Below, in pieces: positions 49,010 to 59,429 of a stretch of DNA of 64,000 nt (position 1 is its first letter; each line of letters opens with the position of its first letter). This DNA comes from Piper betle (lineage: Eukaryota; Streptophyta; Magnoliopsida; Piperales; Piperaceae). The stretch covers positions 1 through 64,000 of the forward strand of contig JAURVB010012961.1 of the NCBI GenBank assembly GCA_033002965.1, in the 5' to 3' direction. The notes under the pieces were generated by a model, which saw nothing but the letters and a program-made list of their open reading frames with translations, was not told the origin of the DNA and made no database searches. The translations under genes and the position numbers were made by a program.

Positions 49010-50330
49010 TCCTTGCCCATGAACATAAAGATAATCTAACTTCTCTTTCACTTTTTGTAGTAAGACAAAGACTAAATTTGCTATTGGATACTTACTCATA
49101 GAGAAAACATTATATGCTTGATAAAATACTTCAAGTAAATGTTCAATCTCATCATATTTATTCCAATCCATATCAGATGGGCGACACCATTTAAAATTTT
49201 CATCTATACCTTTTAGATGATTAAAAGCAAGTTTTACCTCTTTTGCTAATCTTAATATTAAGTAAGTAGAATTCCAACGAGTTTGCACATCCAAATTCAA
49301 CTCTCTTTTACTTGATATGCAGACTTGTGCTAAAGAAGTATCAAAATCTTTCATTCTAGATGTAGATCCCTTGATATATTTAATTGACTCACGAACATTT
49401 TCAATAACTCCTTTCACGTGCATCAATCCAACTTGAACAATTAAATTAAGAATATGAGCCGAACACCTAACATGGAAAATATTGCATCTAATGGTAAACT
49501 TTACATTAGAAGGAAAACTATCTTTAAAAAGTGTTACCATGCTATCATTGGCAGATGCATTGTCCAATGTTAAGGTGAAAAATTTATCTTCAAGCCCCCA
49601 ATCCATCAACTCATTTACCAAATTCGTCATTGCATAACCAATATGAGGAGGAGGGAAATGACAAAAATAAGAATCTTCTTTTGTAGCTTCCAATCTGCAT
49701 CCACATAATGCACTGTGAAACTCAAATATGACTTGGTTTGCCCAGATGTCCAAGTATCACATGTAAAACAAACACTCTTTATTTCCTTCAACATATTCTT
49801 CAAAACCTTTTTTCCTTCGCGATACAATTTAATGCAATCATTCCTCATAGTGTGTCGAGAGATCTTTTGATGTCTTGGGTTAAGAGCCTTACACAACATA
49901 TTGAATAACTTGCTACTCTACTAATCTGAAAGGTTTTTCATCCACTATGATCAAGATGCATAAAATTTTTTTCACCCTTTCCTTATCATACTTATAAGTA
50001 GTCACTCTTGCAAATTCTAAATCCTCATATTGATTAGGCAAGTCTGGAACAATCGCAAGTTCTTGTGGACCTTTTGTTTTCTTCTTCTTTCGCAAGTTAT
50101 CAAATGCCGATTCAATTGTGTAGTACAACCACTCGTAGACTTCAAGTACTTCTTCTAACAATACTTACATTGATTATACTCATTTTTATCAATAGTCACA
50201 CTTGAAAATTCCTTCCACGCTTTCAATGTTCTTTTTCTCTTTTCTCCATTTTTATGTTGATTTTCTTCTTCTAGAGTTGATTCTTTATTCTGTCTAATCT
50301 ACTTGGGCACTTGTGACACATTTTCTGTGA
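49010..50330 (-). pseudogene. hAT transposase, N-terminal and catalytic part
   Basis: From the right: a BED-type zinc-finger start (RTLKAWKEFSSV ... NQCKYC, about 50250-50160); a linker with RVKKILCILIIVDEKPFRLV (50010-49920); NMLCKALNPRHQKISRHTMR and CFTCDTWTSGQTKSYLSFTV (49905-49700); a frame change near 49685; then HIGYAMTNLVNELMDWGLED, FTLTLDNASANDS, FHVRCSAHILNLIVQ, RWNSTYLILRLA and the helical insertion region up to 49010. TLDNASAND and RCSAHILNLIVQ are the hAT catalytic-domain signatures. At least two frame breaks and stops show decay. The rest follows at 46099-45510. Confidence 0.88.
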
Positions 50331-50339
50331 GGCGTAGCC

Positions 50340-51100
50340 ATTAATAATGTGCATAATAAAAATATTTATTTATTTTTTATAGGGCATATGAGGTATCATG
50401 ACCATGTATTTTATATTCAATTGTCAATGCATTTGTTAGCTGATATATTCAAATGTCTCTCAAAACCAACTTCCTAATATTAACGGTAGAAAAATATCTA
50501 AATAAAAAAATACTTTATAAAAAATAGTAGAAAAATATTAAATTAATACCCAACAATAGATACAATGGTCGACTCACTGCCCTTTAGCAAAAAAAATTGA
50601 TAAAAGACCAATTAATATTTATTTTATTTTATTTATTACTTAATTCTAATTTTTAACCCATATGTAAAAAAATAATAAATAATATTTCATCTTACGGTTA
50701 TAAAAAGACCATGATAGAAAATTAAATAAAATAATAATATATTTTAATTACCATATAATTTATTTTAATACATTTATTTATTGTATATATTAATTAATTT
50801 TAATGAAATTAATAGCAATTAATTTTATTTTGATGCAACACTTCTATATCATAAATTAAGTAGTTGCAAGTTTCATGTGTTATCACTTAACGATATTAAT
50901 TTGCCTAACAACACTAATTTTTTTAAAAGTAAGCAATATTTTTTATAAGGAAATGAAGCTAAAATTTAGGGGTAAATGATGAATTTAATTATTTTAAATG
51001 GCTAAGTGATTTTTTTATGTACAATTAAAAACAAAACCTGTCTTGGAAATTCCCTCCCGGGATCATTATAGTGGCAGGGGCGGAGGAAGAACTCAAGCCG
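50340..51100. other. AT-rich 5' region of the hAT element
   Basis: Noncoding AT-rich sequence upstream (on the minus strand) of the transposase, within the hAT. No gene recognised. Confidence 0.4.
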
Positions 51101-51101
51101 G

Positions 51102-51530
51102 CACTTCGGGAACGCCAAAGAACTTAGGTCGTGGTCTAGGCAGAGGAGGATGGCGATGGATCGAGGAAGGTGGTCAGAGATGATGGCTCCGGTCGGCCAC
51201 AGCGGCAACGGCCAAAAGAAGAAGGTGGTTGGGAGGGAGATTACACTTTGGGAATGCCAGAGAACATAGGTCGTGGTCCGGGCAGAGGAGGATGGCGATG
51301 GATATGGGAAGGTAGTCGGAGATGATGGCTATGGTCGGCCACAACGGCGATGGTGACCAGAAGAAAAAGGCGGTCGGGATGGAGATTGCACTTCGGGCAC
51401 GCTAGGGAACTCAGGTTGTGGTCCGAGTGAAGGATGACGATGGATCGGGGAAGGTGGTTGGAGATGAAGGCTCGAGTTGGCCACAGGGGGGACGATGGTC
51501 GCCGGTTGGAGATGAAGGTTGCTAGATAGG
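51102..51530. repeat. Three-unit tandem repeat (about 145 bp) inside the hAT
   Basis: CACTTCGGGA-type motifs at 51102, 51244 and 51391 each begin a G-rich unit with AGGTCGTGGTC, GATGGCGATGGAT and GGTCGGCCACA landmarks; spacing is 142 and 147 bases and the third unit is the most diverged. The long minus-strand frame across it (51241-51654) contains the repeated peptide and no known domain. The array sits between the hAT end and the transposase. Confidence 0.8.
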
Positions 51531-51659
51531 GGAGGCATGACGCATCTATAAGTAGAAGTCCAGCCGCCCAAGTGAAGATGAAGCAATGCCTCGGTAGGGG
51601 AGAAAATGAATGGAAGGTAGTTTTGTAAATAAAATTAACTCGCTCCTGACTCAAGTCAA

Positions 51660-52160
51660 TAATAATAAAAAAATCCCCAAAATACTAAATAAAATATAAT
51701 AAAATCTAAAAAAATGCTATACAATTAAATTGAATTAAGCCAATTCAAATTTCTTGAATTTTTTTAAAAATAACATAATTTTCTATGTTTGATTTCTATT
51801 TTTTGTATATTTGTTGGGTATTTATTTTTTTGGGTTTGATTTAGTGCTTTCCTTTTTTTATATAAGTATTTTTCATATCATGTTTCAGCAAACATGCACG
51901 AAATTTTTAATATAAGTGTGCATCCTCTATTATTATATTTTTTCATATAATTATGTGATATTTTTTATTAGATGACTATTAACTAGATAAATCGATAACG
52001 CATGGAAGAACCTTTTGGAAACCGTAAAAGAAAGAGACGATTGGAAATTGGAGGCTGGGAAGAATCCAAAGAAGTGTATTTTAATGCAAAATTATATCCC
52101 TTGTCATATTTTTAAATGTATTTTGAGTATGCAAGAGATATTATGTACATTATTATATTA
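51660..52160. other. AT-rich sequence inside the hAT, nothing recognised
   Basis: AT-rich DNA between the tandem array and the right subterminal motif region. A short frame at 52015-52203 has no recognisable domain. Confidence 0.35.
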
Positions 52161-52385
52161 TATTATTGAGTCAAGTTCGAGTCGAGCTACGAGTCGAGTT
52201 TGAGTCGAGCTACGAGTCAAATTCGAGTTATAACCGAATCGAGTAGAGTCTAACACGACCTTGCTCAAGCTCAGCTCGTAGGATTCGAGTTCGAGCTTGA
52301 GCATTTAAATGTTGAGTTTCGAGTTGAGTCGAGCTAAATCGAACGCCAAATACTCACGAGCTGGCTCGCTTTATTAGCAGCCCTA

Positions 52386-52899
52386 CTGAAGGTATTCCAT
52401 GTAGGCATTTGTTGTTTGTACTGAGATTGAATGAGGGTGATATTTTTCCTTACCTCTATGTCAAGAAGGGATGGGCAATTGAAATAGCAAAGGAAGTTGT
52501 TTTTGATGGTGATGGAGTGGAACTTTGTGGTGATTGTAACAAAACTTCATTCCCTAATTGGGGAGAATTGCACTCTATATTCAATCGATGGGCCAAAAAT
52601 GCATATTTATCATCTGAGAAATTTGAACCCACCTAGAAAAAACTTTCAGTGATAGAGAAATTGGTAGAAGATGTGGAAGATGGAGGTGTAAATAATCAGG
52701 TATTAAATTTAAAGTTACATTATGGAATACAAGTACATCCACCGGCACAATCAAAGACAAAAGGAAGTGGTAAAAGGTAAGAGGGTGGTAAAAAACTTGC
52801 AATGGAGCGTATGGTAAAAGATAGGTTATGCCATGGTTGCAACAAACGGGGAGTTGGGCACGATAAGCGCACTTTCCCTACAATTGTAAGACATCGGTA
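52386..52899 (+). pseudogene. FAR1/Jittery-like MULE transposase, right part
   Basis: Directly after the hAT the frame resumes: GIPCRHLLFVLRLNEGDIFP completes the SWIM zinc finger begun at 44477; YLYVKKGWAIEIAKEVVF and FPNWGELHSIFNRWAKNAYL follow as in FAR1-related proteins; then a stop at 52633. Beyond it are KLAMERMVKDRLCHGCNKRG and VGHDKRTFPT, the C-terminal CxxC...GHDKR-P knuckle seen in many plant FAR1-like proteins, up to a TAA at 52897-52899. Internal stops show it is inactive. It joins the left part at the hAT target site. Confidence 0.8.
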
Positions 52900-53399
52900 A
52901 TGTTGCCTAACACAAACCTTGTTTTGATCTTTGTTTTGTATAATTTATGTGATTAGTTTTCATGTTTTGCTTTTAAATATATAGGGAAAAAATGTTAAAT
53001 CTTAAAGTAGAGTCGTGAAGTCCATTCAAGGGCGTCGGTGCAATGATGGCGAATCTCTAAGCAGTGATGGAGAATGACTATGATAGCTAAGAAAGTTTTA
53101 ATTTTTGTAACTTGGCATATTTGTAACTTGTAAGTTATTCGCAAGTTGGTTCAAAGTTTTAATTTTTGCATATATTTTTTTAATGTATTTGTCAGGCATG
53201 ATCTTTCATGGTTTGTACTTCTATTTATCATGTGGAAGAAAATTAAGTGAGATGGCTCTTGTGTGTTTTGTCTATGTTGTGTTCTGACATTTCACTTTCT
53301 AACAACTCTTGGAAGCATAATAGCAAGGCCAAATCTAATAAGTTTGATTAAAAGAATTGCTTTAATTCATTAAAATTTTACATGTTACTTTAATATTAA
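52900..53399. other. Noncoding, downstream of the MULE transposase
   Basis: T-rich sequence up to the TRIM element, probably 3' untranslated or spacer DNA of the Mutator-like unit. No further feature seen. Confidence 0.35.
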
Positions 53400-53404
53400 A
53401 ATAA

Positions 53405-53942
53405 TGTAACGACCCAACCTAAAGTGCAACGTAATGGGCTAAGTCAATTTCTTTAAAATGGGTACCCCGAAAGTTAAAGATCTCTAGTCCATTTCCACTT
53501 ATAAACAAGATCTTCTCCCAGTAGGTATTAGATGTGGGACTAAGTTGAAAGATCTCACAATCCACCCACCTTAGGAAATTTCGTCCCCGAAATGCCTATT
53601 CTTGGCCCGTTGCTAGCCCCAACCCACGTCCTTTCTGGCCCGTGACCGGCAGCCTAACCAACGTTTCTAGTCTTGGCCCGTTGCTAACCCCAACCCATGA
53701 CCTTTTTTGGCCCGTGACCAGCAGCCTAGCCAACGTCCCTAGTCCATCCCACCATCTAACACAGAACCAGGTCAACTCTGATACCATTTGTAACGACCCA
53801 GCCCAAAGTGCAACGTAATGGGCTAAGTCATTTCTTTAAAATGGGTACCCTGGAAGTTAAAGATCTCTAGTCCATTTCCACTTATAAACAGGATCTTCTC
53901 CCAATAGGTATTAGATGTGGGACTAAGTTGAGGGATCTCACA
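53405..53942 (-). mobile_element. Complete TRIM (miniature LTR retrotransposon), TSD AATAA
   Basis: Two LTRs of about 155 bp (53405-53559 and 53789-53942; TGTAACGACCCA ... GATCTCACA) surround about 230 bp. AATAA flanks the element (53400-53404, 53943-53947). Next to the right LTR, TCTGATACCA is the complement of the TGGTATCAGA primer-binding site, and beside the left LTR a purine-rich stretch (minus strand) is the polypurine tract, so the element reads on the minus strand. The interior codes for nothing and holds two tandem copies of a block beginning CTTGGCCCGTTGCTA (53603 and 53674). The LTRs differ at few positions, so insertion is fairly recent. Confidence 0.93.
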
Positions 53943-53947
53943 AATAA

Positions 53948-54099
53948 CAAATTATAATAGAAACTAGTTTGATGAGAGCAAGATTGAAGTTCTGCCACTA
54001 ATTTAAATGTTCTTAATGAGAGGCCAGTTCTTGAATACATCATCAACATGGACATCGATTTGTTTCCGAATTCTGGGAGGACAGAGCTCTGCTGTATTT
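53948..54099. other. Short spacer, nothing recognised
   Basis: No feature seen between the TRIM and the diverged LTR fragment. Confidence 0.3.
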
Positions 54100-54395
54100 A
54101 CACATGACGTGATGAATGCAACAAAATAAAAAGAGTTATCAAAATATATAAGAGTATGTCAATTTTTTTATATATAGTGAATCATAAAATTAATTTAAGG
54201 TTGTTTACCGCATTAAGACACATTATTTATTAATTTTGGATGGGTTATTAGGTTTAAAGCATGTTATTCAAGTTAGAACTCAATTATTTTATTTTATGGT
54301 ATTTTACTGTATTTTTTAATATTTTTGAGACGTATTTCGTAATATTGACTTGTGTCGGAACCGAGTCAAGTTTTGATTACGAAACTACCCTGAGC
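54100..54395 (+). repeat. Diverged fragment of the 3-kb LTR family
   Basis: Aligns with about 19865-20155 of the solo LTR: GAGTTATCA...ATATAAGAGTATG, then TATATATAGTG, TTTACCGC-TTA and GAGTCAAG-TTTGATTAC in the same order and spacing. It is far more diverged than the other copies and lacks both ends, so it is an old or distantly related copy. Confidence 0.7.
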
Positions 54396-54679
54396 GTTTT
54401 CTCCCTTAATTCTTCCCCTACTGATTGATCAAGACCCCCCACCCCTCCCCCCTTGTTTTGTCTTGCCACCCCATCGCCGGCCAGCCATTGGCCAACGCTG
54501 TCGCCGCCTCCCTAGCACCTTCTTTCTTTCCCCCAACAAAATGAAGCCGATGACAGTCGGGAAACAGAGGAAGTGGGCATGACTGGGGTGGCGGCACGGG
54601 GAAGGGGAAGGAACGGGGGAGGGGGTGGGCCAGAAAATGTTGGAACCAATGGGGAGAAACGGCGCGCAGGGGGGGGCGA

Positions 54680-54753
54680 CAGGTGAGAGCCGTTGGATTT
54701 TAATCGAGTAACTGTCTCGCTGGAAAACATGCAGCGCATAGGAGTTGAATCCT
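54680..54753 (-). repeat. Right terminal inverted repeat of the MULE
   Basis: Inward from 54753 it reads AGGATTCAACTCCTATGC and continues to the AATCCAACGGCTCTC region, matching the left end at 42668. A C-rich block (minus strand) follows, as on the left. Confidence 0.65.
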
Positions 54754-54765
54754 ATATATATATAT

Positions 54766-56030
54766 GATCACCATCGTTTTGCTTAGTCCTAAAAAAATTA
54801 ATGTTCGAGTACAAATTCTTCCCTCTACTTCATTTTGTCATGGACCATATTAATATATTATCTCCAATGGATCCATATCTTTTCTTATCGACACAATTCA
54901 ATTTTTTTTGTCTGACATAGTATATATTCTAACAATCAACATCTTTGCACATGCCAAAACTAACTTAATTTGTGTACTTTTATTTTTTTAATTAGTACCT
55001 TTTTTAATTATGCTCATATGGTGCTATTAAAGATTCAATTTTTTAAGGATTTTTCTATACATCCATCTCAAAATTCACAATCCAGCGGCTATCATTTTGT
55101 CAATTATGTATTTACTTAATCGTCCAACATTCTATCCTATAGAGAAATACTAAAAGAATACTAAAAATTTTATTGATAATTTCAAAAAAATTAACTTAAT
55201 TTGACCTGATTAAACCAAATATAATTCATACACGCCTACAGATCTGATATCACACCTAGGACGATACTTAAAAGCTTATCTTAATTAACATATTTTGAAT
55301 ATGGTCATCAAGATGATCATCCTCTTTTCACTTCAAATCCGTACATTCACATTTGTATAAACGATAAAAATTCGAATCTGATTGGCATAAAAGTCAAATC
55401 AAATAAGATAACATAGGTTTCAATTAAAAATAACTGTTTTATATTTAAAAATATGTTTTCCAATGAAAATTAATTATTCAAATCAGCCAGTCTAAAATCA
55501 TATTTAATCTAAGTACTTAAATATATATAATATTCTAACGTTCCAAATCCATACCCGCAATAAAATTTGAACGAACGCAAGTTAATTTACAGATATCAAA
55601 TATTCAAACTCATTCGCAGCTCAAATATCAAATATTTCTACTATTTCATCAACAATGGTTATGATTATCACACGAGAACAATCAAATCAGAAGCAAGGAT
55701 GAGGCAGAGGTCAACTGGGGCCTGAGTGCAACCATTTTTGGAGCTGCTTAGTCCGGCATGAAGTGACGTCGTCCACCGTGGGATGAGTTCAAAGAATTGA
55801 AGCTGGATTTCTCAACTAGCCTATTAACACCAATTCATCCACCAGTTGCCAGCTCTTTTAATGATGTGAAGGGAGAAGAGTAACCATAGGCTTTGGTGTC
55901 CTTCCACAAAGCAATTCCTACAAGAAAAATTTGAGTCTGTTTAACTTTTTTAATCTCAAGAGAAGTTACATTTAAACTGTGCACAACCTAGTTGAATTTC
56001 TTGTAGAGACGAAGATGCTTTTGATGCAAG
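54766..56030. other. Intergenic, nothing recognised
   Basis: AT-rich sequence without a supported gene, RNA or transposon end. Confidence 0.35.
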
Positions 56031-56033
56031 TTT

Positions 56034-56196
56034 TGTTGGGACTTTAGTTCCCCCAAAAAGACTTGTAATAGGAATTAAGAGTCTCTCTTAAATCTAAAAC
56101 TAGCTTAGAGAATAAAACTTTCCTAATAACTTATATACAAATCACCAATCACTCATATAACTAATTTGGGACTAACCCAACAATTCTCCCCCTCCC
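56034..56196 (-). repeat. Short LTR with adjacent polypurine tract
   Basis: A 149-bp segment with TGTTGGGACT at the left end and AGTCC-less but inverted ACTAACCCAACA at the right (56034-56182). Just beyond it, GGGAGGGGGAGAAT on the minus strand is a good polypurine tract. This looks like the 3' LTR of a small minus-strand LTR element. A second ACTAACCCAACA at 56352-56367 hints at another copy, but no full partner or target duplication was found. Confidence 0.45.
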
Positions 56197-56399
56197 ATAT
56201 GCTAGGTCCACGTTGGGCTATCCAATCTTACCGTGATGCCCTTTATTTATCAACTTACCACAAAATCTATCTCCCCTTCACACGTTTGTTGCAAACATAT
56301 TACAGCGAGGTTCAAGGAGACTCCAATTTGTACTAGATGACTTACCATGAGGCAAATCGGAGACTAACCCAACAAGTTCTACCACCGTGTTAAGTTGGC

Positions 56400-57105
56400 A
56401 CTAGGTGCTAAGAAGAATAAATTCACCTTTAAGATAGCTTGAAGTTACATTGAAAGAACAAAATAATGATACTTAAATTTTAAGAATGTATCTTCATGTT
56501 CATAAATATGTGTCTTTGAATATTGCGCTAACAAATGAGTGTAATCCTCAATAGGACTTTTTTGAAATAAAATCTCTAGTGAGAGGGGAAGAGAAACTTG
56601 ACAAAGGGACGCATAGTGGTAGGGGGGGGAACTTTTTTTTCCATTTTACTCATTTTTATGCATTGTCCCGAGGTGATATACATCCTACCTAATTTTGGTG
56701 GCTCTTCGCCCCACCTACTTTTGGTGACTTTTGTCTTCCCTCCTAATTCTGGTGACTTTTGTCTTGCTTCTTTGTTTAAACCAAGTTATATCTGCATCAT
56801 TCTCACCATCATTCCAATAAATTCTATCTCTCTCTTCATTCTTCTTCCTCCTTCCTAGTCTCCCCCTTCATGACCACAAGTTTCATTGTCCTTCTTAGCC
56901 AATTACAATGGTCCCATAGGAAAGAACAATCAAGCAATTGCTTAGACGTATTTGGCCATTTCTTTGATTTTCATCTTCATTGTGGCAGGAGTTGTAGCAA
57001 TGATTTACATTCTTCGTCACCTTGGACCTCAACAACCATTCAATCATGCGGGAATCAGATGATTATCCCTAGTAGTAGAGGCCCAATACCTGCTCGATTG
57101 AGTGG
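56400..57105. other. Intergenic, nothing recognised
   Basis: Mixed T-rich sequence with short repeats of a GGTGACTTTTGTCTT-type motif (about 56725-56766). The frames at 56598-56858 and 56870-57112 match nothing I know. Confidence 0.3.
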
Positions 57106-57107
57106 GT

Positions 57108-58090
57108 GTTGAGGCCAACGACTAAGCCCAAGCGCAAACTGATGGGGATAAGTTATATCTTTAAAAGTGATTAATTAAATTGCAGGTTTATAGACACATT
57201 CTCATTTAAAAGGATGTGTTAGATGTTTGACTATATTTTTAGATTATTACAGTCTACTCACCTTTAGGAAATTTCATCCTCGAAATTCCTTTCTTATAGT
57301 TCTTGAACTTCTTATATACCACATTTCTTTCTCTACAACATTCTGTCTATTTTTAACTAGGCCCAAAGTATAACATAATAAGTTAAGTCATCTTTTCTAA
57401 AGTGGTTAATCAAGTTAAAGATCTATAGTTCATTCCTAATGATAAATATGATCTTACTCTTGCAGGTATTAGATGTGAGACTAAGTTGGTGGATATCACA
57501 ATACACCCAGAAATTTTATTCCCGAAATTCCTACAGTTGGCCCGTTGTCAGCCTCAGCCCACAACCTTCGTAGCCCGTTGCTAGCCTCAGCCCACAACCT
57601 CTTAGCCCGTTGCTAGCCTCAGCCCACAACCTTCTTTGGCCCGTGACTGTCAGTCTAATCAATGTCTTTAATCCAACTCACCATCTAGCACGAAACCGGA
57701 AGGCTCTGATATCATTTGTAATGATTCAGCCCAAAATACAAATTAATGGACCTAAGTTATATCTTCAAAATTAGTTAACTAAATTAAAGATCTATAATTC
57801 ATTCTCACTTATAAACAAGATTTTACCCCAGTAGGTATTATATGTATGAACAAAGTTGAGGAATCTCACTTTCTCCTCGACATCCTTTTTCTTGGCATAC
57901 TCACCATCCAATACAATCCTAACTTAGCTTTGACGCCATTTATAACAACCTAGCCCAAGTGCAATCTGATGAAACTAAATTATATCTTTAAAAATAATTA
58001 ATCAAATTGAAGATTTATAAACACTCCCCGATTATATAGGATTTTTAACCCATGACATATTAGATGTGGAGCTATTTTTTGGTTATTATA
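57108..58090 (-). mobile_element. Tandem TRIM array: four LTRs and three interiors
   Basis: LTR-like units of the same family as the TRIM at 53405 lie at about 57108-57252, 57344-57500, 57717-57869 and 57941-58090. They share GCCCAAG/A-type starts, the AAGTTATATCTT, AGATCTATA and GTATTAGATGT-type blocks, and a TCTCACA/TTATTACAG-type end. The spacers carry interior landmarks: a CACCTTTAGGAAATTTCATC block after the first LTR; three copies of AGCCCGTTGCTAGCCTCAGC-like sequence and a degenerate primer site (GGCTCTGATATCATT) between the second and third; and a short remnant between the third and fourth. Divergence is high, so the array is old. Such arrays form by recombination between TRIM LTRs. 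Confidence 0.8.
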
Positions 58091-59429
58091 GCAACGCGAC
58101 AAAGGATAGGCCTAGAAATATAGCAAAGGACAATCTTGTGATGTGATGGCCTGCTGGTCAATAGTCTCCTTTCTATAGGCTGCCGCCTATGAGGAGCCTA
58201 AAGATCATTGCCACAACAACCACCACTATGGGGATTGTGATAAAAGAAATGACCTAAGACGACTGAACAACAACTCATATTCCCCTCTGACAAGGACAAG
58301 ACACACGCGCTATCCTTCACCGAAGTCTCTCTGAGTAATCACTAGCCACAATTCTTTTTTTTTAAAGCAAGCACCAAAAACCACTTTGGAAAGTGTCAAA
58401 AACCAATGACAAAAAAAACTTCAATAAAGTGCCACCACTGTGATAGAGAGAAAGGAGGAAGAGACGTGATTTATGTATGTAAATTGCTTCTGAATCAACA
58501 AACCCCTTATCTGTCTGCTTAACCTATTGCATTTGGGAGGACTCTATTGTTGCAAAGGGAGTGAGATGAATCCACGTCGATGTTATAGATTTGAGCTATG
58601 GAAGCACTATACATAGAAGCAAGTGCAACGAAAGCTACTTCAATCCCTTACTTACCCTAATTAAATTGAATTCTCATTACTTTCTAACTACATTAAATGA
58701 CACTCCTATTCAATGTGACCCTTTGAATTTCCCATGACAAGCCTATGAACAATCTTCCCATGTGGGCTCTCCGGTCTGAATTAAATGACACTAAGAGCCC
58801 AACGACTCTAAAAAAAAATTTGTGGGCCCATGATTCTAAGAGCCCAACAGCCAAGCCAGGCCAGGCCGGCTAGATGGGCCTTCACCCTCGGCCCAGCCCG
58901 AATGGGGTTCCATTCAGACCTGGCAAGGCTAGCTCACCCACGGGGCCTGTGACCCACTTGACATTCATAAAATACATTATCAGTCTTCAATCCAATTACT
59001 TATGCTTTAGTGATTTTAAGCAAAAAAACCTTCACTACACACATATTTATCATGTATTTACAGCCAAAGGAACATACTCGAAACCTGAAATACAACTTAG
59101 CTTTTGACATAGTTTTATCAATTGACCACACAAGTATCCATGGTAATCTACTCTTCTAGTCCTCATTAGTAAGAAAATTCATATCCTAGTCCTCATTAGT
59201 AAGAAAATTCATATCAAGCAAGGAATAAAAGCACACGCAGTTCTAATATCCTTCATTCTCAATACCTTGGACAAACTTACCCCACAGGAACAAAAATTAA
59301 ATCTCTAATTTAGAAGTTTGTAATGCAGTCTTATCAGATATATAATTAGAATGCTAATATCTTATTATGCGAGACATCAGTTCAGAGGTACAAAAAAATT
59401 ACCAATTCATGCAGATGATAGAAACATAC
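58091..59429. other. Downstream of the MEX1 copy; last exon not found
   Basis: I looked on the minus strand for the expected final MEX1 exon (the LWRD...YG..SP.RSLKELFFG region) and did not see it. A GGCCC-rich stretch at 58790-58960 looks like repeat DNA. A 30-bp unit, AGTCCTCATTAGTAAGAAAA and onward, is tandemly duplicated at 59158-59187 and 59188-59217. Confidence 0.4.

Larger units (their letters stand above)
44478..52385 (-). mobile_element. hAT-superfamily DNA transposon (7.9 kb including a nested solo LTR)
   Basis: Ends are inverted: TAGGGCTGCTAAACGAGC at 44478 and its complement (...GCTCGCTTTATTAGCAGCCCTA) at 52385. The near-perfect 8-bp target duplication is the length typical of hAT. 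Both subterminal regions (44490-44720 and 52160-52370) are full of GAGCTCGA, GAGTCGAGC and related motifs, as expected for transposase-binding sites. The transposase is on the minus strand. The 2910-bp solo LTR at 46100-49009 is a later insertion, so the hAT itself is about 5 kb. Frameshifts in the transposase show it is no longer autonomous. Confidence 0.92.
42668..54753 (+). mobile_element. Large Mutator-like element (MULE) with FAR1/Jittery-like transposase, multiply interrupted
   Basis: The two ends are similar inverted sequences abutting TA tracts: inward from the left AGGATTTAACTCATATGC, inward from the right AGGATTCAACTCCTATGC, with further similarity through TTTT-CC-GC, CGA-AATC and GCTCTCA to at least 75 bases, then C-rich sequence on both sides. 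Between them lies a broken FAR1-related MULE transposase on the plus strand (43693-44477 and 52386-52899). Total length is 12.1 kb, of which 7.9 kb is an inserted hAT and 0.5 kb a TRIM. The target duplication cannot be told from the flanking TA repeat. Linking the ends to the transposase is an inference, but position and orientation agree. Confidence 0.65.

Noticed and set aside
51241..51654. 137-codon minus-strand frame in the hAT
   Set aside because: It spans a tandem repeat, has a repeated peptide and no known domain.
54512..54739. Minus-strand frame at the right MULE end
   Set aside because: It lies in the C-rich inner part of the terminal repeat and is compositional.
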